From positions 2,929,001 to 2,993,000 of the forward strand of contig OY288189.1 of NCBI GenBank assembly GCA_958439205.1: a DNA stretch of 64,000 nt. The letters are read 5' to 3'. Within the stretch, counting starts at the first letter, position 1; the number at the start of each line of letters is the position of its first letter. The position numbers and the translations under genes are program-made. A model generated the notes under the pieces. It was not told the DNA's origin, searched no databases, and was given only the letters and a program-made list of their open reading frames with translations. Positions 54,164 to 63,135 of this stretch are shown in pieces. The stretch comes from an uncultured Allorhizobium sp. GTDB taxonomy: Bacteria; Pseudomonadota; Alphaproteobacteria; Rhizobiales; Rhizobiaceae.

Positions 54164-55030
54164 ATGACGAGCAAGCTTCCGTTTTCAGATGAACCCTCGC
54201 GCCACGAGGGCGCGGCAGCACAACCGGCCGGTGATCTCTTCGGTGCGGGCCGAGCGCAGATGATGGACGGCGCAGACGAGCGCAGCTTCTTCGCCGAACA
54301 GCCAGCGCGGGAGAGCAATCTCGCCAAGGCCGCCTCCACACGCGCCGCGCTGCAGCCGGAAGCGCATTACCTTGGCCATAGAGAACGCCTTCGCAGTCGG
54401 TTCCGCGAAGGCGGCGAGACAGCGCTCGCCGACTACGAGATCCTCGAACTCCTGCTTTTCCGGCTCATCCCACGCCGCGACACCAAACCGATCGCCAAGG
54501 CCTTGCTGGCGCGGTTCCAGACGCTTGCCGGTGTGCTCGGCGCGCCTCCGGGCTTGCTGCAGGAGGTCAAGGGCGTGGGTGAAACGGTGGCGCTCGACCT
54601 CAAGCTGATCGCCAATGTCGCCCAGCGCATGCTGAAGAGCGAGCTTCGCGAAAAGCAAGTCCTGTCATCCTGGTCGTCGGTGATCGATTACTGCCATGCC
54701 GCGATGGCCTATGAGACGACGGAGCAGTTCCGCATTCTCTTCCTCGACAAGCGCAACGTGCTGATTGCCGACGAGATCCAGGGGCGCGGAACGGTCGATC
54801 ACACGCCGGTCTATCCGCGCGAGGTGGTCAAACGGGCGCTCGAACTGTCGGCAACCGCCATTATCTTGGTCCACAACCATCCCAGTGGCGACCCGACACC
54901 GTCGCGGGCGGACATCGACATGACCCGGACAATCGTCGAAACCGCCAAGCCTCTCGGTATCACCGTTCACGACCACATCATCATCGGCAAGGATGGCCAT
55001 GCGAGCCTCAAGGGCCTCCGGCTGATCTGA
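54164..55030 (+). CDS. radC: RadC family JAB-domain protein
   Basis: A 288-residue protein. The N-terminal half has a helix-hairpin-helix region ([40 protein letters not shown]). The C-terminal MPN/JAMM domain has the metal motif [15 protein letters not shown]. RadC proteins were linked to DNA repair, but the biochemical role is still unclear. The N-terminus has about 60 extra residues, rich in Gly, Ala and Glu. GGGGTGGC precedes the ATG. Confidence 0.9.
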   Translation: MTSKLPFSDEPSRHEGAAAQPAGDLFGAGRAQMMDGADERSFFAEQPARESNLAKAASTRAALQPEAHYLGHRERLRSRFREGGETALADYEILELLLFRLIPRRDTKPIAKALLARFQTLAGVLGAPPGLLQEVKGVGETVALDLKLIANVAQRMLKSELREKQVLSSWSSVIDYCHAAMAYETTEQFRILFLDKRNVLIADEIQGRGTVDHTPVYPREVVKRALELSATAIILVHNHPSGDPTPSRADIDMTRTIVETAKPLGITVHDHIIIGKDGHASLKGLRLI

Positions 55031-55044
55031 CGGCCAGGCGCTTT

Positions 55045-55069
55045 GGGCACCCCCAGATCGGGGGTGCCC
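55045..55069. other. Hairpin after radC
   Basis: GGGCACCCCC and GGGGGTGCCC form a perfect 10-base stem with a 5-base loop, 15 bases after the radC stop. There is no T run on either side, so it may act as a pause or Rho-linked end rather than an intrinsic terminator. Confidence 0.5.
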
Positions 55070-55178
55070 CAACCCTGTCGCCCCTCCAGCATGATAACGA
55101 AACGGTGACGTTGCCCTGTCATACTGCTTCTTGATAATGTGCACTGCAGCATGGCGGCAGGCGAATCAGAGGCACCTC

Positions 55179-56603
55179 ATGAACCAGTATGACTTCGTCG
55201 TGATCGGTAGCGGACCGGCCGGACGCCGTGCGGCGATCCAGGCTGCCAAGCTGGAAAAGAAGGTTCTCGTCATCGAAAAGGGCACGCGCGTCGGCGGCGT
55301 CTCGGTGCATACCGGCACCATTCCGTCGAAGACCCTGCGCGAGACGGCCCTGAACCTCACCGGCTGGCGCGAGCGCGGTTTTTATGGCCGCAGCTACCGT
55401 GTGAAGCAGGAAATCAACGCCGACGACCTGCGCCGCCGTTTGCTCATCACCCTCGACCACGAGGTCGAGGTGCTCGAGCATCAGTTCTCCCGTAATCGCG
55501 TGCAGCAGATGCGCGGCACGGCGCGCTTCATCGATGCGCAGACGATCGAGGTAACGAAGGAAGATGGCGAGGTGCTGCAGGTGCAGGCCAAGTCCGTTCT
55601 TCTCGCCGTCGGCACCCGTCCCTTCAAGCCATCGCATATTCCCTTCGACGGTTCGAGCATCATCGACAGCGACGAAATCCTCGAGATCAAGGAGCTGCCA
55701 CGCTCGATGATCGTCATCGGCGCCGGTGTCATCGGCATCGAATACGCAACGATCTTCTCGGCGCTGGATACCGCAGTCACCGTGGTCGAGCCACGCGACA
55801 CCATGCTCGACTTCATCGACAAGGAAATCGTCGAGGATTTCACCTACCAGCTGCGCGATCGCAACATGAAGCTGATCTTCGGCCAGACGGTCGAGGGCGT
55901 CGAAAAGTTGGACGGCAAGTGCCGGGTTACGCTAAAGAACGGTCGTGTTCTGACCGCCGAAATGGTCCTTTTCGCTGCCGGTCGCGTCGGGGCGGTCGAT
56001 TCGCTGAACCTGGAAGCCGCAGGGCTCGAAGCCGACAATCGGGGTCGGTTGAAGGTCAACCCCGAGACATTCCAGACCGCCGTCCCCACTATCTATGCGG
56101 CCGGTGACGTCGTGGGCTTCCCGTCGCTCGCCTCGACCTCGATGGAGCAGGGCCGGATCGCGGCTCGCCATGCCGTCGGCGCGCCGTCTCATGAACCGCC
56201 ACAATTCTTCCCCTATGGAATCTACGCGGTTCCTGAAATTTCGACCTGCGGGCTCACCGAAGAAGAGGTCATTCAGCGGGCCATCCCCTACGAGACCGGG
56301 ATCGCGCATTTCCGCGAGACCTCGCGCGGTCACATCATGGGCCTCGACAGCGGCATGCTGAAGATGATCTTCTCGCTCAAGACCCGCCGCCTTCTCGGCG
56401 TGCATATCGTTGGCGAAGGTGCGACCGAACTGGTGCATATCGGCCAGGCGGTGCTCAATCTCAAAGGCACGGTCGAATACTTCGTCGAGAACACCTTCAA
56501 CTATCCGACGCTCGCCGAGGCCTACAAGATCGCCGGGCTCGACGCGTGGAACAGGATGGGCGAGCTGAAGACGGAAAAGGTCGAGCGGCGGGCTGCCGAG
56601 TAA
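55179..56603 (+). CDS. sthA: Soluble (Si-specific) NAD(P)+ transhydrogenase
   Basis: A 474-residue flavoprotein that moves hydride between NADPH and NAD, helping to balance the two pools. FAD binding is by VIGSGPAGRRAAIQAAKL, and NAD(P) binding is by VIGAGVIGIEYATI. Where lipoamide dehydrogenases have the redox CxxxxC pair, this protein has HTGTIPSKTLRE, which is diagnostic for SthA. The ATG at 55179 has AGAGG 6 bases upstream, and an earlier ATG in frame is rejected. Confidence 0.95.
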   Translation: MNQYDFVVIGSGPAGRRAAIQAAKLEKKVLVIEKGTRVGGVSVHTGTIPSKTLRETALNLTGWRERGFYGRSYRVKQEINADDLRRRLLITLDHEVEVLEHQFSRNRVQQMRGTARFIDAQTIEVTKEDGEVLQVQAKSVLLAVGTRPFKPSHIPFDGSSIIDSDEILEIKELPRSMIVIGAGVIGIEYATIFSALDTAVTVVEPRDTMLDFIDKEIVEDFTYQLRDRNMKLIFGQTVEGVEKLDGKCRVTLKNGRVLTAEMVLFAAGRVGAVDSLNLEAAGLEADNRGRLKVNPETFQTAVPTIYAAGDVVGFPSLASTSMEQGRIAARHAVGAPSHEPPQFFPYGIYAVPEISTCGLTEEEVIQRAIPYETGIAHFRETSRGHIMGLDSGMLKMIFSLKTRRLLGVHIVGEGATELVHIGQAVLNLKGTVEYFVENTFNYPTLAEAYKIAGLDAWNRMGELKTEKVERRAAE

Positions 56604-56757
56604 ACCTAAGTCAGCGATAAGCAGCCAATTGCGGACGCAGGCTGCTGGCTTGCGTGAGATCGGCTGACGTCGAAGCGCGACTCATGTCAGGATGGTTATC
56701 TCTAAACCCTCCGGCTCCCCGCCGATTTTTCGCTGCACCGGCAGCAGAGATCCTCTG

Positions 56758-57972
56758 ATGTTTTCATCCTTCGGCCAGATTGCCGGCCGCCCGCAATTGC
56801 TTGTCTTGTCCTTGATGATATTCGCCCAGGGCTCAGCCTTTGGGGCGACGATCCCCTATCTTTCGGTGACCGCGATCGGCACGCTGGGGATGAGCGATCA
56901 GGCCTTCTCGCTGCTCGTTCTGGTGTCCTCGGTTTCCGCCGTCGTCATCAGCGTCTCGCTCGGCATACTTTCAGACCTCCTGGGCGACAGGCGCCATATG
57001 CTGATGGCGATGTCGGCGCTGGGTGTCATCGGCTACGGCGCCATCTACCTGTTTCCCTCTGTCCCGGTCTTCCTCGGCGCGACCTCGCTGGTCGTGCCAT
57101 TCTTCTACGCCACCAGCTCCCTGCTCTTTGCCAGCGCGCGGCTGGAAACCGGCGACATCGAGCCGGCGGATGCCGCGTCAATCAATGGCACCTTGCGCGC
57201 CGTGGTTTCTGCCGCCTGGGTGGTGACGCCGGCGGGCCTCGGGCTGGCGCTTGGGGCGTCCGGCAATATGCTCGGCGCCTGGGGGATCGCCGCGCTGTTT
57301 TGCCTGTTCATCCTCATCTGCGCGACATTTGTGCTGACGTCCCCGCCCAGCCGGCCGGCCCGCGACACCTCGGCACCCGGCTTTCTCGCGGCGCTCAAGG
57401 AACTCGCCGCTCGAGACGTGCTGATCCGCATGGTTTCCATCGCCGCGATCACCTCGACCTTGCGACTGAGCGGTACGGTCTGGCCTCTCATCCTCACGCT
57501 TCAGCTTGGCGGCAAGACTGCCGATGTGGGGCTGATCGCCGGCATGACGGCACTTATCGAGATCCCCTTCATGCTGATGTGGGCGCATTTGCTCAAGCGC
57601 CACAGCATTGTCGGGATGATCGTGACCGCGGCACTCGGCTATGGCGGCTATATGGCAGCCCTCAGCTTCGCTTCGGCGCCTTGGCACATCTATGTCCTGG
57701 CGCTGCCGGGTGCAGCCTTCGCCGCTGCACTTCTGGCGCTGCCGCTCAGCTATTTCCAGGATCTATTTCCCGGACGCCCCGGCCTCGGCACGGCTTTCCT
57801 GCCGATCAATTCCTTCCTCGGCAATGGCATCAACGCGGCCGCCTTCGCGGTCGGCTCGCATTTCCTTGGCTATTCCGGATCGGCGTGGCTAGGCCTGGTG
57901 CTGGCCGTGCTCGGCGTGATCGGTCTCTTGTCGGTAGAACGGCGCGTCGCGCGTGCCACTTCTGCGGGCTGA
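56758..57972 (+). CDS. Major facilitator superfamily transporter
   Basis: A 404-residue MFS protein with about twelve membrane segments. The loop motif between segments 2 and 3 is LGILSDLLGDRRHMLM, matching the G-x-L-x-D-r-x-G-r pattern. It resembles SetA-type sugar efflux proteins, but the substrate cannot be fixed. The ATG at 56758 gives the normal start directly before the first segment. It converges with the metallo-hydrolase gene, 5 bases away. Confidence 0.85.
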   Translation: MFSSFGQIAGRPQLLVLSLMIFAQGSAFGATIPYLSVTAIGTLGMSDQAFSLLVLVSSVSAVVISVSLGILSDLLGDRRHMLMAMSALGVIGYGAIYLFPSVPVFLGATSLVVPFFYATSSLLFASARLETGDIEPADAASINGTLRAVVSAAWVVTPAGLGLALGASGNMLGAWGIAALFCLFILICATFVLTSPPSRPARDTSAPGFLAALKELAARDVLIRMVSIAAITSTLRLSGTVWPLILTLQLGGKTADVGLIAGMTALIEIPFMLMWAHLLKRHSIVGMIVTAALGYGGYMAALSFASAPWHIYVLALPGAAFAAALLALPLSYFQDLFPGRPGLGTAFLPINSFLGNGINAAAFAVGSHFLGYSGSAWLGLVLAVLGVIGLLSVERRVARATSAG

Positions 57973-57977
57973 TCCGG

Positions 57978-58727
57978 TTAGAAGCTGAGGATCTCGCCGT
58001 CTTCGGGCACCAGCAATCGGCTCTTATCGATAGAGGCCTCTGCAGCCATGCGCCTGAGATCGGCGCGCGAGACCGTCGCATGGTCGACCGCATCGAGATG
58101 CGTGACGACAACTGTCGCATGAGCTGACAGCCTGACAGTGTTGAGCACCATCGGACCGTCCATCACCAATGGCCCCTTGCCCTGCCAAAGTGCGCCGCAG
58201 CCATGGACGACCACGACTTCAGGCCTTTCCTCCGCCAAAACGGCCTCCACCTCAGGGCACAGGATCGTGTCGCCCGCCCAGTAGAGTGTCGGCTCACCGG
58301 CAGCGCTGATCAGAAAGCCGGAAACCTCGCCCATATCGTCCAGCACCTCCGGCGGTCCATGGCGGCCATCCGTTGTGCGAATGGTGACGCCCCCGACCGC
58401 CATCCCGTCGCCGATGGCCTGCACATCGGAAAAACCCATCCCTGCGATCTGATCCCGGTCAGGGGCGTGGCAGAGGATCGGCATGGACTTCGGCAGCATG
58501 CGTTGCGCTACCTCGTCGAAATGATCGGAGTGGAGATGGGAGACGAGCACTGCATCGATGCCATGTAGCAGCTCCTCGAGCGAGCAAGGCAGATCGACGA
58601 GCGGCGACGGGCCACGGCCGGAATAGCTTTTCCCCTCGCCCTTGCTTGCCAGCCAGGGATCGATCAGCAGCCGGACATCGGCCATCTGGACGACCAGTGT
58701 CGCACTACGAATGAGCCTGATCTGCAT
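57978..58727 (-). CDS. MBL-fold metallo-hydrolase
   Basis: A 249-residue metallo-beta-lactamase-fold hydrolase, UlaG-like group. Metal ligands are in VSHLHSDHFDEV, DGRHG and WAGDT, with a further His in VVTHLDAVDH. No signal peptide, so cytoplasmic. The substrate is unknown. The ATG at 58727 has GGGAG 7 bases upstream; a GTG two codons earlier would be too close to it. It lies downstream of tig on the same strand but beyond the tig terminator. Confidence 0.87.
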   Translation of the reverse strand: MQIRLIRSATLVVQMADVRLLIDPWLASKGEGKSYSGRGPSPLVDLPCSLEELLHGIDAVLVSHLHSDHFDEVAQRMLPKSMPILCHAPDRDQIAGMGFSDVQAIGDGMAVGGVTIRTTDGRHGPPEVLDDMGEVSGFLISAAGEPTLYWAGDTILCPEVEAVLAEERPEVVVVHGCGALWQGKGPLVMDGPMVLNTVRLSAHATVVVTHLDAVDHATVSRADLRRMAAEASIDKSRLLVPEDGEILSF

Positions 58728-58745
58728 CGTCACTCTCCCATCTGC

Positions 58746-58778
58746 AAAAACGAAAAAGCCGCCCCGAGGGACGGCTTT
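58746..58778 (-). terminator. Rho-independent terminator after tig
   Basis: On the minus strand AAAGCCG(T)CCC and GGG(G)CGGCTTT form a stem with a short loop, followed by TTCGTTTTT. It lies 27 bases after the tig stop and just before the metallo-hydrolase start, so that gene depends on read-through or a very close promoter. Confidence 0.88.
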
Positions 58779-58804
58779 CTATGAAGTTCAATCAGGCACG
58801 AAGA

Positions 58805-60283
58805 TTACTCGGCGTCGCCTTCGGCGGCCTTCTTCTTCGGTGCGGCCTTCTTCTTCGGTGCAGCTTCTTCGCCTTCAGCAGCGTCTTCAGCCTTGGCAGC
58901 AGCCTTCTTCTTCGGAGCTGCCTTCTTGGCCGAGGTTTCGCCTTCTTCGGCGTCGTCTGCCAGAAGCTCTTCCTTGCTCACCTTCTTGTCGGTGACGGAG
59001 ACTTCAGCGAGCAGCTTGTCGATGACCTTCTCTTCGAAGATCGGCGCGCGCAGCGAAGCTGCGGCACCCGGCGTGTTGCGGAAGAAGTCGAGGATCTGCT
59101 TTTCCTGGCCCGGGAACTGCTGCAGCTGAGCGAAGAGCGAACGCTGCATTTCTTCTTCGGTCACTTCGATGCCGGCCTTTTCGCCGATTTCGGAGAGAAC
59201 GAGGCCGAGGCGGACGCGACGCTCGGCCAGCGCGCGGTATTCTTCGCGGGCTGCTTCTTCCGTCGTGTCTTCGTCAGCGAAAGTCTTGCCGGACTGAGCG
59301 AGATCGGTGTTAATCTGGCGCCAGATGTTCTCGAACTCGGCATCGACGAGCTTCGAGGGCGACTCGAACTTGTAGAGAGCGTCCAGCTGGTCGAGGATCT
59401 GACGCTTGACCTTCTGGCGTGTGACGTTGCCGTACTGGCTCTCGATCTGGCCGCGGACGATTTCCTTCAGCTTCTCAACCGATTCGACGCCGAGCTTGGT
59501 GGCCAGCTCGTCGTTGATTTCGGATGCGGCAGGAGCAGCCACTTCCTTGACGGTGATGTCGAAGGTGGCTTCCTTGCCAGCGAGGTTGGCAGCCGGGTAG
59601 TCGGCCGGGAAGTTCACAGTGATGACCTTCTCGTCGCCAGCCTTGAGGCCAACGAGCTGATCTTCGAAGCCCGGGATGAAGCGGTTGGAGCCGATGACGA
59701 GTTCAGCGTCTTCGTCCTTGCCGCCGTCGAAGGCTTCGCCATCGACCTTGCCGAGGTAGTCCATGGTGACGCGGTCGCCTTCAGCGGCCTTGCCCTTCTT
59801 GGTCTCAAACGTGCGGGCGCTTTCGGCGATCTTGAGGATCTGCTCGTTGATCTCGTCTTCCGAGACTTCAACGACTTCACGGGTCACCTTGATGCCGTCA
59901 ACCGACTTCAGTTCGATCGCCGGGATGATTTCGTAGGAGAGCGTGAATTCCAGATCGGCCTGAGCCGACAGGATCTTTTCCGCTTCCTTCTCGTCTTCGG
60001 TCATGACGATTTCCGGCTGGGTTGCCGACTTTTCGCCGCGCTCCGACAGGATCGCCGACGGCTTGTCGCGGATGATCTCGTTGACGAGTTCAGCCATGAT
60101 CGACTTGCCGTACATCTTCTTGACATGGGAGGTCGGCACCTTGCCCGGGCGGAAGCCGTTGATGCGGACCTTGTCCTTCACATCGGCCAGACGCTCGTTC
60201 ATGCGCTGTTCCATGTCCTTGGCCGGAATGATGACCTTGATTTCGCGCTTCAGCCCTTCAGCGAGCGTTTCGATAACCTGCAT
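58805..60283 (-). CDS. tig: Trigger factor
   Basis: A 492-residue ribosome-bound chaperone and peptidyl-prolyl isomerase. The ribosome-binding loop [18 protein letters not shown] is near residue 45. The FKBP domain ([20 protein letters not shown]) is near 160-250, followed by the helical C domain. The last 50 residues are a low-complexity tail of alternating acidic and Lys/Ala blocks (AAPKKKAA repeated three times). The ATG at 60283 has AAGG 7 bases upstream and matches the family start [15 protein letters not shown] longer frame is rejected. Confidence 0.96.
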   Translation of the reverse strand: MQVIETLAEGLKREIKVIIPAKDMEQRMNERLADVKDKVRINGFRPGKVPTSHVKKMYGKSIMAELVNEIIRDKPSAILSERGEKSATQPEIVMTEDEKEAEKILSAQADLEFTLSYEIIPAIELKSVDGIKVTREVVEVSEDEINEQILKIAESARTFETKKGKAAEGDRVTMDYLGKVDGEAFDGGKDEDAELVIGSNRFIPGFEDQLVGLKAGDEKVITVNFPADYPAANLAGKEATFDITVKEVAAPAASEINDELATKLGVESVEKLKEIVRGQIESQYGNVTRQKVKRQILDQLDALYKFESPSKLVDAEFENIWRQINTDLAQSGKTFADEDTTEEAAREEYRALAERRVRLGLVLSEIGEKAGIEVTEEEMQRSLFAQLQQFPGQEKQILDFFRNTPGAAASLRAPIFEEKVIDKLLAEVSVTDKKVSKEELLADDAEEGETSAKKAAPKKKAAAKAEDAAEGEEAAPKKKAAPKKKAAEGDAE

Positions 60284-60468
60284 GTTCTTACCTTCATGTC
60301 GTGGCGGCCGTGCTCGGACAGCCGGTGGTTTTCCCTGAGCACGACGCCGGAATTGATTTTCCCGGACGTGGCTGCGTCGCAATTCGTCAACAATCTGCCA
60401 AGCAAAACGGCGCCGGACTGACGGGAGTCACACCTCGGTGTTCTCTCATCGATCCCGCGCGGCTTAGC

Positions 60469-60553
<85 letters not shown>

Positions 60554-60604
60554 GTCCAAAAGCGCATGTCGCATTCGCGCATGGCCCCTCCGGAGCGCGC
60601 GTCT

Positions 60605-60633
60605 CTATAACACCCGTTTTCCCGCACGCAAAG
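60605..60633 (-). promoter_or_regulatory. Promoter of tRNA-Leu
   Basis: On the minus strand CTTTGC (60628-60633), 17 bases, TTATAG (60605-60610). The -10 ends 51 bases before the mature tRNA. It might also supply tig by read-through. Confidence 0.55.
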
Positions 60634-60702
60634 GAAAAATGACAGTATTGCAGGGCCCACTGGGCAGGCTTCACAGGCTTTGCAGCGGGGGAATGGCAGC
60701 AC

Positions 60703-61278
60703 TCAGTAAAGCGGTTCTTCGTAGAGTGGCTCGTTGTCGAGCATCAGGGCGCGAATCTGTGCCTGGCCGCCGTCGGAGACACGCACCGCGACCGAGACCC
60801 GGCCCTGGTTGCGGCCATCCTCGATCGGCCTGCCCTCACCTTCCGGAACGTAGAAGCGCTCGATGCCGTAGGAGACCGTGAGGTTGCCCGCGTTCTGCCA
60901 CTCCCAGTCGTAGATGGTCACGGGCTGCGAAAGCAGCACGACGCTGCCCGCCTCCTCGGCGAGCGGATTGAAGGAGGCAGCAGAGACCATCCAAAAACCA
61001 TCGACACCTGGCTTCAGCCGCACATGAAGCCTTGCGACGTCCCCGGTCTGAGGTCGGGTGCCGGTGATCGACGTCGTTGATATCGTCGAGATGTCATAGG
61101 TCAGGATGACATAGTCGCCACGCAGAAGATCGCGCGGATCAACCGGCGCCGTCTTCAGCAGCACATCCGTTCCGGATCTCAGAATGGATGCCCTACCTTC
61201 GATCATGTAGCCGAGGATCGCCGTCTGCACGATGGCGATGAACAGCGCGACGGCGGCAAAGGGTTTTGCAGCGATCAT
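60703..61278 (-). CDS. GDYXXLXY-domain protein
   Basis: A 191-residue protein with an N-terminal anchor (FAAVALFIAIVQTAILGYMI) and the family signature GDYVILTY near residue 54. The rest is predicted beta structure outside the membrane. The family is nearly always encoded next to a DUF2157 or DUF4401 membrane protein, as here, with a 4-base overlap of the two genes. Function unknown. The C-terminus has a short repeat (NEPLYEEPLY). Confidence 0.85.
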   Translation of the reverse strand: MIAAKPFAAVALFIAIVQTAILGYMIEGRASILRSGTDVLLKTAPVDPRDLLRGDYVILTYDISTISTTSITGTRPQTGDVARLHVRLKPGVDGFWMVSAASFNPLAEEAGSVVLLSQPVTIYDWEWQNAGNLTVSYGIERFYVPEGEGRPIEDGRNQGRVSVAVRVSDGGQAQIRALMLDNEPLYEEPLY

Positions 61279-62390
61279 GACGTCACCTCTGCGACTGGAC
61301 GGGAGAAGCGTTTCTCGAGGCGAATGACGATAAAGGCGAGGATTGCCACAACGAGACCCGCAAGCAGGAAGAAGGCCGAGGTTCCGAGGATGCTGTCGAT
61401 CGTCTCGTAGGAGAGATAGAGCACCTCAGCTGCAAAGGCACCGTAAGCGAGGAAACGGACCGCACCATTGTCGCGACCGTCCAGCGCAATTGCGGCGATC
61501 GACAGGGCGAGGATAATCACCCCAAGCACAGCGATCGAGACCGCATCCACCGCACTGCCCTGCACATAGGCAAAACCACTCAGTGCGAGCAGCAGGACGT
61601 AGAAGCTGCCGGATGCACCGAGCCGTCGATGGATTGCCGCCAGGGGCGATACGGGCACCGTCAGCGCCAGGAAGACCAACGTTGCCGCAATACCCACGCC
61701 AAACGCATAGACCTCGCCTCGATCGAGGATCGTCATCCACCAGATCCAGCTGACGAGGAGGATGTAGCCGAAATGCTTGGCCCTGTTTGCGCCTGTCCAG
61801 TGTGAGAGGCCGAAAACAACGGCTGCTCCAAAGGGTGGCCACCAGGCCCAGATGCCATGACTGCCGATATCCCAACCGAAACTGTCAAAACCACCGCCGA
61901 AGGTCACAAGCGAAAGCGCACCCGTCACGACCGTCAGCGCGCCGGACCGGAAGAGTGCGGCAGAGACGGCGGCGACCGTAAACCACAGGAACATCGCGGA
62001 GAAGGTATCGCCCGAGAGATGGTAGAGCTGGCCGATCAAGGCGATGGCGCCGCCGAAGGCCGCAGAACCGAGCACAAGCGATCCAGCTGAAATCCGATCG
62101 GCACCGCGCAGCCGTGCGATCGCTGCGACCGCGTGAAAGATCCAGATCAGGCCGATGATGCCGACGACCTTCACCAGACGCGGGATGAGTTCCCAGTTGG
62201 CCGCGATCAACATCAGAAGAGACGCGGCGATGAGCAGGGCCGCGAACATCGATAGCACGCCGCCGATGCTGAAGCGTGCGCCCCGTTGATCGACGTCCGC
62301 CAGCAACCTCCCGGCTGTTGCCGCATCAATCAGTCCACGCCCGACCCAATCATCGAGATCGCGTTTCAGCCTGCCCCTGTACATTCGCAT
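61275..62390 (-). CDS. DUF2157 membrane protein
   Basis: A 371-residue inner-membrane protein with a cytoplasmic N-terminal domain of about 40 residues (LKRDLDDWVGRGLIDAATAGRLL, typical of DUF2157) and ten or more membrane segments. It forms a coupled pair with the GDYXXLXY gene. The pair has no assigned role, though it is widespread in Proteobacteria. ATGs at 62390 and 62384 are both possible; GGGG lies just before the first. It is divergent from the sRNA locus. Confidence 0.85.
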   Translation of the reverse strand: MRMYRGRLKRDLDDWVGRGLIDAATAGRLLADVDQRGARFSIGGVLSMFAALLIAASLLMLIAANWELIPRLVKVVGIIGLIWIFHAVAAIARLRGADRISAGSLVLGSAAFGGAIALIGQLYHLSGDTFSAMFLWFTVAAVSAALFRSGALTVVTGALSLVTFGGGFDSFGWDIGSHGIWAWWPPFGAAVVFGLSHWTGANRAKHFGYILLVSWIWWMTILDRGEVYAFGVGIAATLVFLALTVPVSPLAAIHRRLGASGSFYVLLLALSGFAYVQGSAVDAVSIAVLGVIILALSIAAIALDGRDNGAVRFLAYGAFAAEVLYLSYETIDSILGTSAFFLLAGLVVAILAFIVIRLEKRFSRPVAEVTS

Positions 62391-62514
62391 GTCCCCGTTG
62401 TTCCCGACGACAATCTGAAACGGCAGCAGAGGAAAGACAAGGGAATGCAGCCATCTTCAATTCGGCATTCCAACGCCCATGCAAGAACCGCATGCCTTCC
62501 ATGCTCTTTTTGCA

Positions 62515-62543
62515 CTGCACAAAGCCGTATGTGTCGCCTATAT
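62515..62543 (+). promoter_or_regulatory. Promoter of the anti-SD sRNA
   Basis: CTGCAC (62515-62520), 17 bases, CTATAT (62538-62543). The -10 matches the alphaproteobacterial CTATAT consensus. A 6-base inverted repeat, GTGTCG (62531-62536) and CGACAC (62559-62564), brackets the -10 and could be an operator. Confidence 0.6.
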
Positions 62544-62549
62544 TCATTC

Positions 62550-62706
62550 TCAACAGAGCGACACAACTACTGGCGCTCAGATCTTCGACCAGCGTTACCT
62601 CCTCCCAATGCTGGATCGATTGGCCAACGACACTCCTCCTCCCAGTCGTTGGTCTGCAAAAATGACGCTCACCGGACCTCCTCCCCCGGTGAGCGTTATT
62701 TTTTTG
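62550..62706 (+). ncRNA. Anti-Shine-Dalgarno small RNA (alpha-r14/NfeR1-like, three CCUCCUCCC loops)
   Basis: Three hairpins follow one another. The first (62589-62614) has the stem CCAGCGTT/AATGCTGG, the second (62624-62652) CCAACGAC/GTCGTTGG, and the third (62665-62696) ACGCTCACCGG/CCGGTGAGCGT with a T run after it. Each loop contains exactly CCTCCTCCC (62598, 62635 and 62677). That string is complementary to the ribosome-binding site, so the RNA can pair with many mRNAs and block translation. Alpha-r14 RNAs of rhizobia (NfeR1 in Sinorhizobium) and the 'cuckoo' CcsR RNAs of Rhodobacter have the same motif and are Hfq-dependent stress RNAs. The 5' end is predicted from the promoter and may be 30 bases further in. 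The DUF1127 gene lies downstream. Confidence 0.82.
62661..62705 (+). terminator. Terminator of the sRNA (third anti-SD hairpin)
   Basis: The 11-base perfect stem can be extended to 15 with A-T and one G-U pair, the loop is ACCTCCTCCC, and a run of seven T ends it. It doubles as the third anti-SD loop. Confidence 0.92.
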
Positions 62707-62808
62707 CCCTCAGTTTCCCAAACCCGAAAGACTTGCCAACCACATGCAGAGGTATGCCCATTTGCCGGGCGACGTCTGCCAAGATGCAAACGCTCAAAAA
62801 AGCATCAA

Positions 62809-62823
62809 TTAACAAAGCGTTAA
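62809..62823. promoter_or_regulatory. CtrA-type site between the sRNA and the DUF1127 gene
   Basis: TTAA-CAAAGCG-TTAA matches the TTAA-7-TTAA(C) consensus of the alphaproteobacterial cell-cycle regulator CtrA on both strands. It lies about 70 bases upstream of the DUF1127 -10. Binding is not shown. Confidence 0.4.
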
Positions 62824-62869
62824 ATCGATTGATATGCGTGAGACGCATGGGTGCTCTGCCGCATTATGT

Positions 62870-62897
62870 CTTCAAACGTTTCGCAATGCAGCATATA
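62870..62897 (+). promoter_or_regulatory. Promoter of the DUF1127 gene
   Basis: CTTCAA (62870-62875), 16 bases, CATATA (62892-62897). The stretch from the -10 through the start, TATATTCAACTCAACA, differs from the sRNA promoter (TATATTCATTCTCAACA) by only a few bases. Confidence 0.55.
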
Positions 62898-62957
62898 TTC
62901 AACTCAACAAATTCGAAGGGGCCCGCGGATGGGTCCAACCACCAAAGAGGTAAACCC

Positions 62958-63104
62958 ATGAACATCGCTCGCTCGCTCAACAACTGGCGCAAGTATCGTC
63001 AGACCATCACCGAACTCGGCCGCATGTCGGACCGCGAACTCCGCGACCTCGGCATTGGCCGCGAGGACATCCGTCGCGTTGCCCGTCACGCCGTCAACGG
63101 CTGA
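62958..63104 (+). CDS. DUF1127 small protein
   Basis: A 48-residue, strongly basic protein that fits the DUF1127 core (SLNNWRKYRQTITELGRMSD, RELRDLGIGREDIRRVAR). In Rhodobacter a DUF1127 protein (CcaF1) is made from the same transcript as CCUCCUCCC sRNAs and binds RNA. In Agrobacterium small DUF1127 proteins affect phosphate metabolism. The start has AGAGG 7 bases upstream. A longer frame reading in from 62286 crosses the sRNA hairpins and is not real. The gene follows the sRNA by about 250 bases. Confidence 0.9.
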   Translation: MNIARSLNNWRKYRQTITELGRMSDRELRDLGIGREDIRRVARHAVNG

Positions 63105-63135
63105 TTGGTCCCGACTTCGGTCGGATCCAGAATAG

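Noticed and set aside
62286..62957. A long plus-strand frame that runs into the DUF1127 gene
   Set aside because: It passes through the three sRNA hairpins and their T run, which would end transcription, and the extra 224 residues have no protein-like pattern.
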